A stretch of 55,533 nt of DNA. Origin: Microbacterium sp. Lineage in GTDB: Bacteria; Actinomycetota; Actinomycetes; Actinomycetales; Microbacteriaceae. The notes under the pieces were generated by a model that had not been told where the DNA came from, did no database searches, and worked only from the letters and a program-made list of their open reading frames with translations. The translations under genes and the position numbers were made by a program. Shown here one piece after another: positions 20,120 through 28,620 of this stretch. The DNA lies in the NCBI RefSeq assembly GCF_003248605.1, contig NZ_QFPF01000007.1, positions 1 through 55,533 of the forward strand, in the 5' to 3' direction. Every line of letters starts with the position of its first letter. The first letter of the stretch is position 1.

Positions 20120-20514
20120 CCCGCCCCGCCGGCGAGGGTCTCAGCGACGGCGCACGCTACGACCAGGGGATGGTGGTGCGCCGCGAGGTGCTCTCGGATG
20201 CGCACGTCGACCGGGCGAACGCCGGCACGACGCCGCTGACGGGGGATTTCCAGGACTTCATCACCCGCGTCGCGTGGGGCGATGTGTGGTCGCGACCCGG
20301 CCTGGATCGCCGGTCGCGATCGGTCGCCGTCCTCACCGCGCTGATCGCGCTCGGCCACCACGATGAACTGGCGATGCACCTGCGGGCGGCGCTGCGCAAC
20401 GGCCTCACCGTCGACGAGGTGAAGGAGGTCATCCTGCAGTCCGCGATCTACTGCGGGGTGCCGGCGGCCAACACGGCCTTCCGGATCGCGAACGAGATCT
20501 ACGGGGTTGGCTAA
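20116..20514 (+). CDS. pcaC: 4-carboxymuconolactone decarboxylase
   Basis: 132-aa AhpD-like helical protein of the CMD family that decarboxylates 4-carboxymuconolactone to the enol-lactone. Typical segments are NAGTTPLTGDFQDFI near 35, GHHDELAMHLRAALRNG near 77 and EVILQSAIYCGVPAANTAF near 101. Normal length. Last gene of the first pca block; a toxin-antitoxin pair with its own promoter follows after 14 bp. Confidence 0.94.
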   Translation: MTRPAGEGLSDGARYDQGMVVRREVLSDAHVDRANAGTTPLTGDFQDFITRVAWGDVWSRPGLDRRSRSVAVLTALIALGHHDELAMHLRAALRNGLTVDEVKEVILQSAIYCGVPAANTAFRIANEIYGVG

Positions 20515-20516
20515 GC

Positions 20517-20522
20517 TAGACT
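20517..20522 (+). promoter_or_regulatory. Leaderless -10 box TAGACT of the toxin-antitoxin operon
   Basis: TAGACT ends 6 nt before the antitoxin ATG at 20529. It is embedded in a CTAAG(6 nt)CTAAG direct repeat (20511-20525) that could be the antitoxin's autoregulatory site. Confidence 0.55.
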
Positions 20523-20528
20523 AAGTCG

Positions 20529-20765
20529 ATGCCGCAGGTCAACGTGCACGAAGCCAAGTCGCAGCTCTCCGCGCTGATCGCTCGCGTTCTCGCCGGGGAG
20601 GAGATCACCATCGCGAGGGCCGGCGTTCCGGTCGTCGATATCGTGATCCACCGTGATGCCCACGTCGTGTATGGACTCGGGGCCGGTGAGCCGCCGCACG
20701 ATCCCGACCTCTTCGACGGCGTCGATGACGAGGCGGCCGCGCTCTTCTACGCGACGCGCTCATGA
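20529..20765 (+). CDS. Type II antitoxin, Phd/YefM-like
   Basis: 78 aa. The N-terminal Phd/YefM domain is recognisable in VNVHEAKSQLSALIARVLAGEEITIARAGVPV, cut here by its own spacing at residues 4-36. The acidic C-terminus (DPDLFDGVDDEAAALF) would wrap and neutralise the toxin. It overlaps the PIN toxin start by 4 bp. The pair has its own promoter within the pca region and is probably an independent acquisition. Confidence 0.88.
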   Translation: MPQVNVHEAKSQLSALIARVLAGEEITIARAGVPVVDIVIHRDAHVVYGLGAGEPPHDPDLFDGVDDEAAALFYATRS

Positions 20766-21151
20766 TCCTGCTCGACACGAATGCGGCGCTGTGGCTGTAC
20801 CACGACAGCCGTGATCTCGGCGCGCTCAGCAGGAGGCGCATCGGCAGGGCGACCCGCGTGTTCTATTCCGCGGCGACGGTACTCGAGATCACCATCAAGC
20901 ACATGCTCGGCCGCCTCCCGCTGCCCGGCGGCCAGGACTTCCCATCCGTCTTCGAAAGCTCAGGTCTCGTCGAGTTGCCCCTGACGGCGCGGCATGCGGT
21001 GATGCTCGCAGCATTTCCGGCGCTGGCACGACACGACCCTTTCGACCGTATGCTGCTCGCGCAGGCGCGCGCAGAGGGATTGGATCTGATCACCTCCGAC
21101 GCGACGATGCTGTCGCTCGACGAACCGTGGATCATCGACGCCCGCAGGTGA
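20762..21151 (+). CDS. vapC: PIN-domain ribonuclease toxin (VapC-like)
   Basis: 129-aa PIN domain with the acidic metal site: Asp5 in LLDTN, Glu42 in TVLEITIK, Asp92/Asp95 in HDPFDRML and Asp113 in TSDATM, so it should be an active RNase. It is translationally coupled to the antitoxin. VapC toxins cut tRNA or rRNA; the target here is unknown. Confidence 0.88.
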   Translation: MILLDTNAALWLYHDSRDLGALSRRRIGRATRVFYSAATVLEITIKHMLGRLPLPGGQDFPSVFESSGLVELPLTARHAVMLAAFPALARHDPFDRMLLAQARAEGLDLITSDATMLSLDEPWIIDARR

Positions 21152-21186
21152 CCACGTCTCGCACCGATTCGAGGGGATGCTGTCGC

Positions 21187-21192
21187 TAGGCT
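21187..21192 (+). promoter_or_regulatory. Leaderless -10 box TAGGCT
   Basis: TAGGCT ends exactly 6 nt before the GTG start of the thioesterase gene at 21199, and no ribosome binding site is visible. Confidence 0.5.
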
Positions 21193-21198
21193 GACGCC

Positions 21199-22242
21199 GT
21201 GACCTCGACGCCGATCACGCCGCCGCCCGTGGATGCCGCGCCGGATTCCGGCCCTCCGCGTTCCGCCGGACGCGACGACCGCATCACGCTGCGGTTCCTC
21301 GCCACGCCCGCCGACACCGCCGCCGGAGGCCGATCCGTCGCCGCGGGCAGCGTGATGGAGTGGATCGACAAAGCCGGCTACGCCTGTGCCGTGGGCTGGG
21401 CCGGGGCCTACTGCGTCACCGCGTACGTGGGCAACGTGCGCCATCGTCGGCCGATCCCGCCGGGCAGTCTCGTCGAGGCCGAGGCCCGCATCATCCACAC
21501 GGGCCGCACGAGCATGCACGTGCTGGTCACGGTGTCCTCGAGCGAGGTGAACGAGCACCGGTACCGGCCCGCAACGACGTGCATCCTGGTCTTCGTCGCC
21601 AAGGGGGCCGACGGTCGCCCCGCCGAGGTGCCCGCGTGGCAGCCGCGCTCCCGCGCCGACCACAAGCTCGCCATCGCAGCGATCGAGCGGATCCCCGCCC
21701 GCGCCGAGATCCGGCGGCTCATGCTCGAACAGGCCTATACCGACGACACGACCGCCCCGCGCGCCACCCTGCGATTCCTCGTGCCCACCGGCGTCGTCAA
21801 CTTCGGGGGCAAGGCGCACGGCGGCACGGTCATGCGCTGGATCGACGAGGCCGCCTACGCGTGTGCGGCATCGTGGAGCCGTGACGGCGACACGGCCAGC
21901 GAAGCGGTCGCGGTCTATTCGGGCGGCATCCACTTCTTCGCGCCGGTGCGCATCGGAGACCTCGTCGAGGTCGATGCGCGCCTCGTGCACACCGGCGCGC
22001 ACAGCATGCACCTCAGCATCCGGGTCTCCTGCGCCGATCCGCGTTCGCCGGGAGAGTGGGTGCTGACGACGCAGTGCATGAGCGTGTTCGTCGTGCCGGG
22101 GCCCGCCGGGGTCGCTCTGCCGGTGCCCGCGTGGACGCCGCAGACACCGGAGGACGTGCGCCTGGATGCGCACGCGCGCGAGCTCATCGCGCTGCGCGAG
22201 CACATCGTGCCGATCCCCGCATCGCTCTCGCTCGAGCCCTGA
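21199..22242 (+). CDS. Double-hotdog acyl-CoA thioesterase
   Basis: 347 aa with two tandem hotdog domains of the BFIT/BACH type (about 27-150 and 188-320). Each carries the pattern GGxVMxWIDxAGYACA and a VEVDARLVHTG-like strand. It hydrolyses acyl-CoAs; the chain-length preference is not readable. The first 25 residues are Pro/Ala-rich and probably disordered. It lies between the two pca blocks and may recycle CoA or drain acyl-CoA intermediates, but it has its own leaderless promoter and is followed by a strong stem-loop. Confidence 0.85.
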   Translation: MTSTPITPPPVDAAPDSGPPRSAGRDDRITLRFLATPADTAAGGRSVAAGSVMEWIDKAGYACAVGWAGAYCVTAYVGNVRHRRPIPPGSLVEAEARIIHTGRTSMHVLVTVSSSEVNEHRYRPATTCILVFVAKGADGRPAEVPAWQPRSRADHKLAIAAIERIPARAEIRRLMLEQAYTDDTTAPRATLRFLVPTGVVNFGGKAHGGTVMRWIDEAAYACAASWSRDGDTASEAVAVYSGGIHFFAPVRIGDLVEVDARLVHTGAHSMHLSIRVSCADPRSPGEWVLTTQCMSVFVVPGPAGVALPVPAWTPQTPEDVRLDAHARELIALREHIVPIPASLSLEP

Positions 22243-22268
22243 CCCGCGGTCGGCGCTGCGTCGTGTTG

Positions 22269-22312
22269 GCGCGCCTCCGGACGCCGGGGTGGTGGCCGGC
22301 GTCCGGGCGCGC
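22269..22312 (+). terminator. GC-rich stem-loop after the thioesterase gene
   Basis: Long hairpin, left arm 22269-22287 and right arm 22296-22312. The core is CCGGACGCCGG pairing with CCGGCGTCCGG, extended by GCGCGC on both sides across a two-base bulge. It separates the thioesterase gene from pcaI. A possible -10 box TACGAT for pcaI follows at 22313-22318. Confidence 0.6.
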
Positions 22313-22368
22313 TACGATGGCCGCATGGCGTACGTGTGTGCGCAGAGCGAACAACGCGAGGAGGCGGC

Positions 22369-23130
22369 GTGATCGACAAATCCGTGCCCGACGTCGAGGC
22401 GGCGGTCCGCGACATTCCCGACGGAGCGACCGTGATGATCGGCGGGTTCGGCCGGGCGGGGCAGCCCGTCGAGCTGATCGACGCGCTCATCGCCCACGGT
22501 GCGCGAGACCTCACGATCGTCAACAACAACGCCGGCAACGGCGACACCGGGCTTGCGGCGCTTCTTGCGAACCGGCAGGTGCGCAAGATCCTGTGCTCCT
22601 TTCCGCGGCAGCACGACTCGTGGGTGTTCGACGGCCTGTATCGCGCCGGCGAGATCGAGCTCGAACTCGTCCCGCAGGGCAACCTCGCCGAGCGCATCCG
22701 GGCGGCGGGTGCCGGTGTGGGCGCGTTCTTCTCGCCCACGGGCGTCGGCACGCAGCTTGCCGAGGGCAAGGAGGAACGCGAGATCGACGGGCGCCGATAT
22801 GTGCTCGAATACCCGATCAAGGCGGACTTCGCGCTGATCGGCGCGCTGCGGGCGGATCGCTGGGGCAACCTGGTCTACCGCAAGACGGCGCGCAACTTCG
22901 GTCCCATCATGGCCGCCGCGGCGGCGACCACGATCGTGCAGGTCGATGAGATCGTCCCCCTCGGCGAGCTCGACCCCGAGGTCGTCGTGACTCCCGGCAT
23001 CTTCGTCGACCGCGTCGTCGCGGTGGGTGAGCGGGCCTGGCTGAGCGAGCGCGCGTTCGTCGGAGGCGTCGACATCGAGGGGCGCCCGGCCGAGGCCGCG
23101 CCCGTCACCGCAACGGAGGCAGATCAGTGA
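22369..23130 (+). CDS. pcaI: 3-oxoadipate CoA-transferase subunit A
   Basis: 253-aa alpha subunit of succinyl-CoA:3-oxoadipate CoA-transferase. It has the family start DGATVMIGGFGRAGQPVELI (about 15-34) and GVGAFFSPTGVGT near 119. The GTG start at 22369 has GAGGAGG 5 nt upstream. The stop overlaps the pcaJ start. The linked pcaJF genes make 3-oxoadipate the likely acceptor rather than acetoacetate. Confidence 0.93.
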   Translation: MIDKSVPDVEAAVRDIPDGATVMIGGFGRAGQPVELIDALIAHGARDLTIVNNNAGNGDTGLAALLANRQVRKILCSFPRQHDSWVFDGLYRAGEIELELVPQGNLAERIRAAGAGVGAFFSPTGVGTQLAEGKEEREIDGRRYVLEYPIKADFALIGALRADRWGNLVYRKTARNFGPIMAAAAATTIVQVDEIVPLGELDPEVVVTPGIFVDRVVAVGERAWLSERAFVGGVDIEGRPAEAAPVTATEADQ

Positions 23131-23774
23131 CAACTCGCATCACCCGCGACGAGCTCGCGCGCCGCATCGCGGCCGACATCCCCGAGGGGGCGTACGTCAA
23201 CCTCGGTATCGGAGCGCCCACGCTCGTGGCCAACTTCCTGCCCGAGGGCCTCGAGATCATCCTGCACACCGAGAACGGGCTGCTCGGAATGGGGCCGGCG
23301 CCCGAGCCCGGCCGGATCGACCCCGACCTCATCAATGCTGGCAAGCAGCCCGTCACCGAGCTGGCCGGCGCCGCCTACTTCCACCACGCGGACTCCTTCG
23401 GCATGATGCGCGGCGGTCACCTCGACGTGTGCGTGCTCGGCGCCTTCCAGGTGTCGCAGAACGGCGACCTCGCCAACTGGTCGACCGGCGCGTCGGGCGC
23501 GATTCCCGCAGTGGGAGGCGCGATGGACCTCGCCATCGGGGCGAAGGACGTCTACGTCATGACGGACCTGCTGACCAAGCAGGGCGAGTCCAAGCTCGTG
23601 ACCGCATGCACCTACCCCTTGACCGGCGTGGGCTGTGTCAGCCGCGTCTACACCGACCACGGCGTCTTCGACGTCACGCCCGACGGGTTTGCGCTCCGCG
23701 AAGCCTTCGGAGACAACACACTCGACTCGCTCGCCGAGCTGACGGGGCTGACCCTCGTCCGCTCGACAGACTGA
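23127..23774 (+). CDS. pcaJ: 3-oxoadipate CoA-transferase subunit B
   Basis: 215-aa beta subunit carrying the catalytic Glu (E49 in HTENGLLGMGPAP) that forms the CoA thioester. NLGIGAPTLV near 25 and NWSTGASGAIPAVGGAMDL are family segments. GTGA overlap with pcaI; pcaF follows after 19 bp. Confidence 0.94.
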   Translation: MTTRITRDELARRIAADIPEGAYVNLGIGAPTLVANFLPEGLEIILHTENGLLGMGPAPEPGRIDPDLINAGKQPVTELAGAAYFHHADSFGMMRGGHLDVCVLGAFQVSQNGDLANWSTGASGAIPAVGGAMDLAIGAKDVYVMTDLLTKQGESKLVTACTYPLTGVGCVSRVYTDHGVFDVTPDGFALREAFGDNTLDSLAELTGLTLVRSTD

Positions 23775-23793
23775 TCGGCAGAAAGGCACTTCC

Positions 23794-24963
<1,170 letters not shown>

Positions 24964-25021
24964 GAGCACGCACGCCGTCGGGAAGCGCCACGCGCTCTGA
25001 TCCCGGGCGCGCCCTGATCCC

Positions 25022-25054
25022 GGACGCGCCCTGACCCCGTCGAAGGGCGCGTCC
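25022..25054 (+). terminator. Stem-loop after pcaF
   Basis: Perfect 11-bp inverted repeat, GGACGCGCCCT at 25022-25032 and AGGGCGCGTCC at 25044-25054. It is preceded by two 17-bp near-identical direct copies starting CTGATCCCGG at about 24997 and 25014. It lies between pcaF and pcaR and ends 21 bp before the pcaR start. Confidence 0.6.
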
Positions 25055-25075
25055 CGCGAATGAGAGGATGACGCG

Positions 25076-25867
25076 GTGACCGATCCCGGACCCGTGGAGG
25101 ATGCTGCCGCGTCGGGCGACTTCGTCCAGTCCCTCGCCCGCGGGCTCGCGGTGATCCGGGCGTTCGACGCCCAGCATCCCGAGCTGAGCCTGAGCGATGT
25201 CGCCCGTCGCACGGGGCTGACCAGGGCAGCATCCCGCCGTTTTCTGCTGACGCTCGCATCCCTCGGCTACGTGCGCAGTGACGGCCGCGACTTCGCGCTG
25301 ACTCCGCGCGTGCTCGAGCTGGGTTTCAGCTATCTCTCCTCGCTGTCGCTTCCCGAGGTCGTGCAGCCGCACCTCGAGCGTCTCTCGCGCGAGGTCGACG
25401 AGAGCGTGTCGGCGGCGGTGCTCGACGGCGCCGACATCGTTTACGTCGCCCGCGTGCCCACTCGTCGCATCATGAGCGTGCGCATCACGATCGGCACCCG
25501 TTTTCCGGCATACGCCACGAGCCTGGGCCGGGTGCTCCTGGCGGGCCTCCCGGACGCCGAGGCGGATGCCGTGTTGCGCGCGGCGCCGCTGGACGCGCTG
25601 ACCTCACGCACGGTTGCCGATCCGACCGCCCTCGAGAGCGAGCTCGACCGGGTGCGCGCCCAGGGGTGGTCGCTCGTCGACGGCGAGCTCGAGCAGGGCC
25701 TGCGCTCCGTCGCGGCGCCGGTGCACGACCGGGCGGGACGGGTGATCGCGGCCATCAACGTGTCATCGAGTGCGACCCGCGACACGGTGGAGCACCTGAT
25801 CGAGCGGTACGTCCCCGCCGTGCTCTCGACCGCCGCCGCGATCGATTCGGAGCTGCGCCTGGTCTGA
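25076..25867 (+). CDS. pcaR: IclR-family regulator PcaR
   Basis: 263-aa member of the PcaR/PcaU/PobR group. It begins with FVQSLARGLAVIRAFD (about 17-32) and an HTH with LSDVARRTGLTRAASRRFLLTL, then an effector-binding domain containing ATSLGRVLLAGLPD near 157 and VDGELEQGLRSVAAPV near 200. Such regulators usually activate pca genes in response to protocatechuate or beta-ketoadipate. Its place right after pcaF supports that role, but which promoter it controls is not shown. GTG start. Confidence 0.9.
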   Translation: MTDPGPVEDAAASGDFVQSLARGLAVIRAFDAQHPELSLSDVARRTGLTRAASRRFLLTLASLGYVRSDGRDFALTPRVLELGFSYLSSLSLPEVVQPHLERLSREVDESVSAAVLDGADIVYVARVPTRRIMSVRITIGTRFPAYATSLGRVLLAGLPDAEADAVLRAAPLDALTSRTVADPTALESELDRVRAQGWSLVDGELEQGLRSVAAPVHDRAGRVIAAINVSSSATRDTVEHLIERYVPAVLSTAAAIDSELRLV

Positions 25868-25910
25868 TCGGGCGAGCGGCTCGCGGGCCCGCCCGTCCGC
25901 CGCCCGTCCT

Positions 25911-25977
25911 CGAACCCACACTTTTGCAGCGAGCCGACGATCGTCGCGTGGTGGTTCGCTGCAAAAGTGTGGGTTCG
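25911..25977. repeat. Dispersed palindromic element, copy 1
   Basis: Perfect 22-bp inverted repeat: left arm 25911-25932 beginning CGAACCCACACTTTTGCAGC, right arm 25956-25977, with an internal GACGATCGTC palindrome in the loop. A second copy at 48697-48763 shares 21 of 22 arm positions, and the one difference is matched in the opposite arm. It lies between pcaR and the next gene on the same strand and might also end pcaR transcription. Confidence 0.85.
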
Positions 25978-26059
25978 GGTCGCGACCGCGGCCGGTAGCG
26001 CGGCAGCGAACACGGGCCCTGATCACCCTGCGGACCCCGGGCATGGAAAGCTCGTTGTC

Positions 26060-27067
26060 ATGACACAGCATCCCGTCACTCTGTTCACCGGCCAGTGGGC
26101 CGATCTTCCGTTCGAGGAGGTCGCGCGGCTGGCGGCGTCGTGGGGGTACGACGGGCTCGAGGTGGCGGCATCCGGTGATCACCTCGATCTGCGGCGTGCT
26201 GATGAGGACGACGCGTACCTGCGGTCGCGGCTCGAGATCCTGGATCGGCACGGGCTGGGGATCTTCGCGATCTCGAACCATCTCGCCGGGCAGGCGGTGT
26301 GCGATGCGCCGATCGATTCTCGTCACGAGGCGATCCTGCGTCCGTACGTGTGGGGCGACGGGGATGCCGAGGGTGTCCGGCGGCGGGCCGCCGACGACAT
26401 GGCCCGCGCCGCGCGCGTGGCCCGCAAGCTCGGCGTCGACACGGTCGTCGGTTTCACGGGCTCCTCGATCTGGCCGTACGTGGCGATGTTCCCGCCCGTG
26501 CCCGAGGCGGTGATCGACGCCGGCTACGAGGACTTCGCGGCACGCTGGAACCCCATCCTGGATGTCTTCGACGGTGAGGGCGTGCGATTCGCGCACGAGG
26601 TGCACCCGGGCGAGATCGCGTACGACTACTGGACCAGCGTGCGCGCGCTCGAGGCGATCGAGCATCGCGAGGCATTCGGATTCAACTGGGACCCCAGCCA
26701 CATGATGTGGCAGAACATCGACCCCGTCGGATTCATCTGGGACTTCAAGGACCGCATCTACCACGTCGACTGCAAGGACACCCGCCTGCGCCCGCACAAC
26801 GGCCGCGCCGGCGTCCTGGGCTCCCACCTGCCCTGGGGCGACCCGCGCCGCGGATGGGACTTCGTCTCCACCGGACACGGCGACGTGCCGTGGGAGGACT
26901 CCTTCCGCGCCCTCGACGCGATCGGCTACACCGGCCCCATCTCCATCGAATGGGAAGACGCGGGCATGGACCGCCTGCACGGCGCAGCCCAGGCCCTGCA
27001 GTACGTGCGCACCCTGCTCTGGGACCCACCCGCAGCATCCTTCGACGCCGCCTTCAGCACGCAGTAG
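26060..27067 (+). CDS. Sugar phosphate isomerase/epimerase family protein (TIM barrel)
   Basis: 335-aa AP-endonuclease-2-type TIM barrel. Likely metal ligands are Glu in FAHEVHPGEIAYD, Asp/His in FNWDPSHM, His/Asp in YHVDCKDT, and Glu in ISIEWEDAGMD. It resembles the IolE/YcjR-like groups of carbohydrate clusters, but no sugar gene is adjacent. The ATG at 26060 was chosen as the first residue before the conserved PVTLFTGQW; the ribosome binding site is weak (GGAAAG). The substrate is unknown. Confidence 0.8.
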   Translation: MTQHPVTLFTGQWADLPFEEVARLAASWGYDGLEVAASGDHLDLRRADEDDAYLRSRLEILDRHGLGIFAISNHLAGQAVCDAPIDSRHEAILRPYVWGDGDAEGVRRRAADDMARAARVARKLGVDTVVGFTGSSIWPYVAMFPPVPEAVIDAGYEDFAARWNPILDVFDGEGVRFAHEVHPGEIAYDYWTSVRALEAIEHREAFGFNWDPSHMMWQNIDPVGFIWDFKDRIYHVDCKDTRLRPHNGRAGVLGSHLPWGDPRRGWDFVSTGHGDVPWEDSFRALDAIGYTGPISIEWEDAGMDRLHGAAQALQYVRTLLWDPPAASFDAAFSTQ

Positions 27068-27082
27068 CCCGGCGGCCCGGGC

Positions 27083-28522
27083 CTACTCCGGGATCGAGGG
27101 ATGCCGCATCGGCGACGCGTGCTTGGGGATGAACAGCGTGAGCACGAGCGCGACCACCGCGGCGCCCCCGGCCAGCCAGAAGCTGAGCTGGAACGCCTGC
27201 GGGGTGGGCACGGGCACGCCCTCGAAGGGAGCGGACATCGAGGCCAGGACCGCGCCGAGCACGGCCGCGGCGCTGCTCGTTCCGACGGAGCGGAAGAGCG
27301 CGTTGAGGCCGTTGGAGGCGCCGGTCTCCTCGGCGGGGACGGCGCGCATGATGAGCATCGGCATGGCCGCGAAGCTGAGACCGATCCCGACGCCGACGAG
27401 CGCGTTGGAGACGACGATGTGCCAGACCTCGCTCGAGAGCAGGAGCACGAAGGCATAGGCGCACACGACCGCGACGGTTCCGAGGGTGAACAGCAGCCGC
27501 GGGCCGAAGACGCGGGAGAGCCATCCGGCGGCGGGGGAGAGCAGCATCATGATCAGGCCCGCCGGCATCACGACGAACGCGGCCGCGATGAGGGAGAGCC
27601 CGAAGCCGGAGCCCGACTCGACCGGCAGCTCGAGCATCTGCGGGAACACGATGTTCGAGCCGAAGAGGGCGAATCCCATGCCGATCGAGGCGAGATTGGT
27701 CAGCAGGACGGGGCGACGTCCGGCGACCCGCAGATCGAGGAGGGGTTCGGCCGTGCGCAGCTGGTAGCGACCCCACACGAGCAGCACGACGACCCCGCCG
27801 AGGCCGCTGGCGAGCGTGGCGGGCGAGGCCCAGCCCCACTCATTGCCGCGGGAGATGGCCAGGAGCACCCCGATCAGGCCCGCCGCGAGGCCCGCCGCGC
27901 CGAGGTGGTCGAAGCGCCCGGCGACCCGCAGCACGCTGACCGGGACGATCCACAGCACGAGCACGAAGACGACCACGCCGAGGCCTGCGGCGAGCCAGAA
28001 CAGCACGTGCCAGTCGGCGCGCTCGGTCACGATCGCGCTCACGGGCAGGCCGATCGCGCCACCCACGCCCATGGTCGCGCTGATGAGCGCCACGGCGGTG
28101 CCGAGGTGGTCGTGGTGCAGCACGTCGCGCAGGATCGAGATGCCGAGGGGCACGACACCCGTCACCGCCCCCTGCAGCGCCCGGCCCACGATGACGCCGC
28201 CGATGGAGGTCGACAGTGCCGCGATCAGCGATCCGAGCACGAGCAGCGCCAGCAGCACGAGCACGATGCGCCGCTTGCCGTACATGTCGCCGAGGCGCCC
28301 GGAGATCGGTGTCGCGACCGCCGCGGTCAGCAGGGTGACGGTGACGACCCAGGCGGTGTCTTCGCGGGGCGCGTCGAGCAGTTCGGGCAGCTTCGCCTGG
28401 ATGGGCACGACGAGCGTGTACATGAACGATGCGCAGAGTCCGCCGAGGGCGAGCACCGCGACGATCGCCCACTGCGGGGTCCGGCGGGTGAGGCGACGTC
28501 TGTCATCCTCATCCGAACCCAT
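27083..28522 (-). CDS. MFS multidrug exporter, DHA2 (EmrB/QacA) family
   Basis: 479-aa membrane protein with about 14 predicted helices. It has the motif LGDMYGKRRIVL between helices 2 and 3 and GVGGAIGLPVSAIV in helix 5 (motif C), both diagnostic of drug/proton antiporters. It converges on the TIM-barrel gene with 15 bp between. The start is preceded 6 nt upstream by a TAGCCT box, so it is probably leaderless. The export substrate is unknown. Confidence 0.88.
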   Translation of the reverse strand: MGSDEDDRRRLTRRTPQWAIVAVLALGGLCASFMYTLVVPIQAKLPELLDAPREDTAWVVTVTLLTAAVATPISGRLGDMYGKRRIVLVLLALLVLGSLIAALSTSIGGVIVGRALQGAVTGVVPLGISILRDVLHHDHLGTAVALISATMGVGGAIGLPVSAIVTERADWHVLFWLAAGLGVVVFVLVLWIVPVSVLRVAGRFDHLGAAGLAAGLIGVLLAISRGNEWGWASPATLASGLGGVVVLLVWGRYQLRTAEPLLDLRVAGRRPVLLTNLASIGMGFALFGSNIVFPQMLELPVESGSGFGLSLIAAAFVVMPAGLIMMLLSPAAGWLSRVFGPRLLFTLGTVAVVCAYAFVLLLSSEVWHIVVSNALVGVGIGLSFAAMPMLIMRAVPAEETGASNGLNALFRSVGTSSAAAVLGAVLASMSAPFEGVPVPTPQAFQLSFWLAGGAAVVALVLTLFIPKHASPMRHPSIPE

Positions 28523-28528
28523 CCGCTC

Positions 28529-28534
28529 AGGCTA
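28529..28534 (-). promoter_or_regulatory. Leaderless -10 box TAGCCT
   Basis: Minus-strand TAGCCT, 6 nt before the DHA2 exporter ATG at 28522. Confidence 0.5.
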
Positions 28535-28620
28535 TCGGGGGCCGTCGGGTACGCGGGCCGCGTCTGCCGGAGGCCGGGACGAGACGCCCGCGGCGCTCCG
28601 GGATGCCGGCGCCCGGCACC

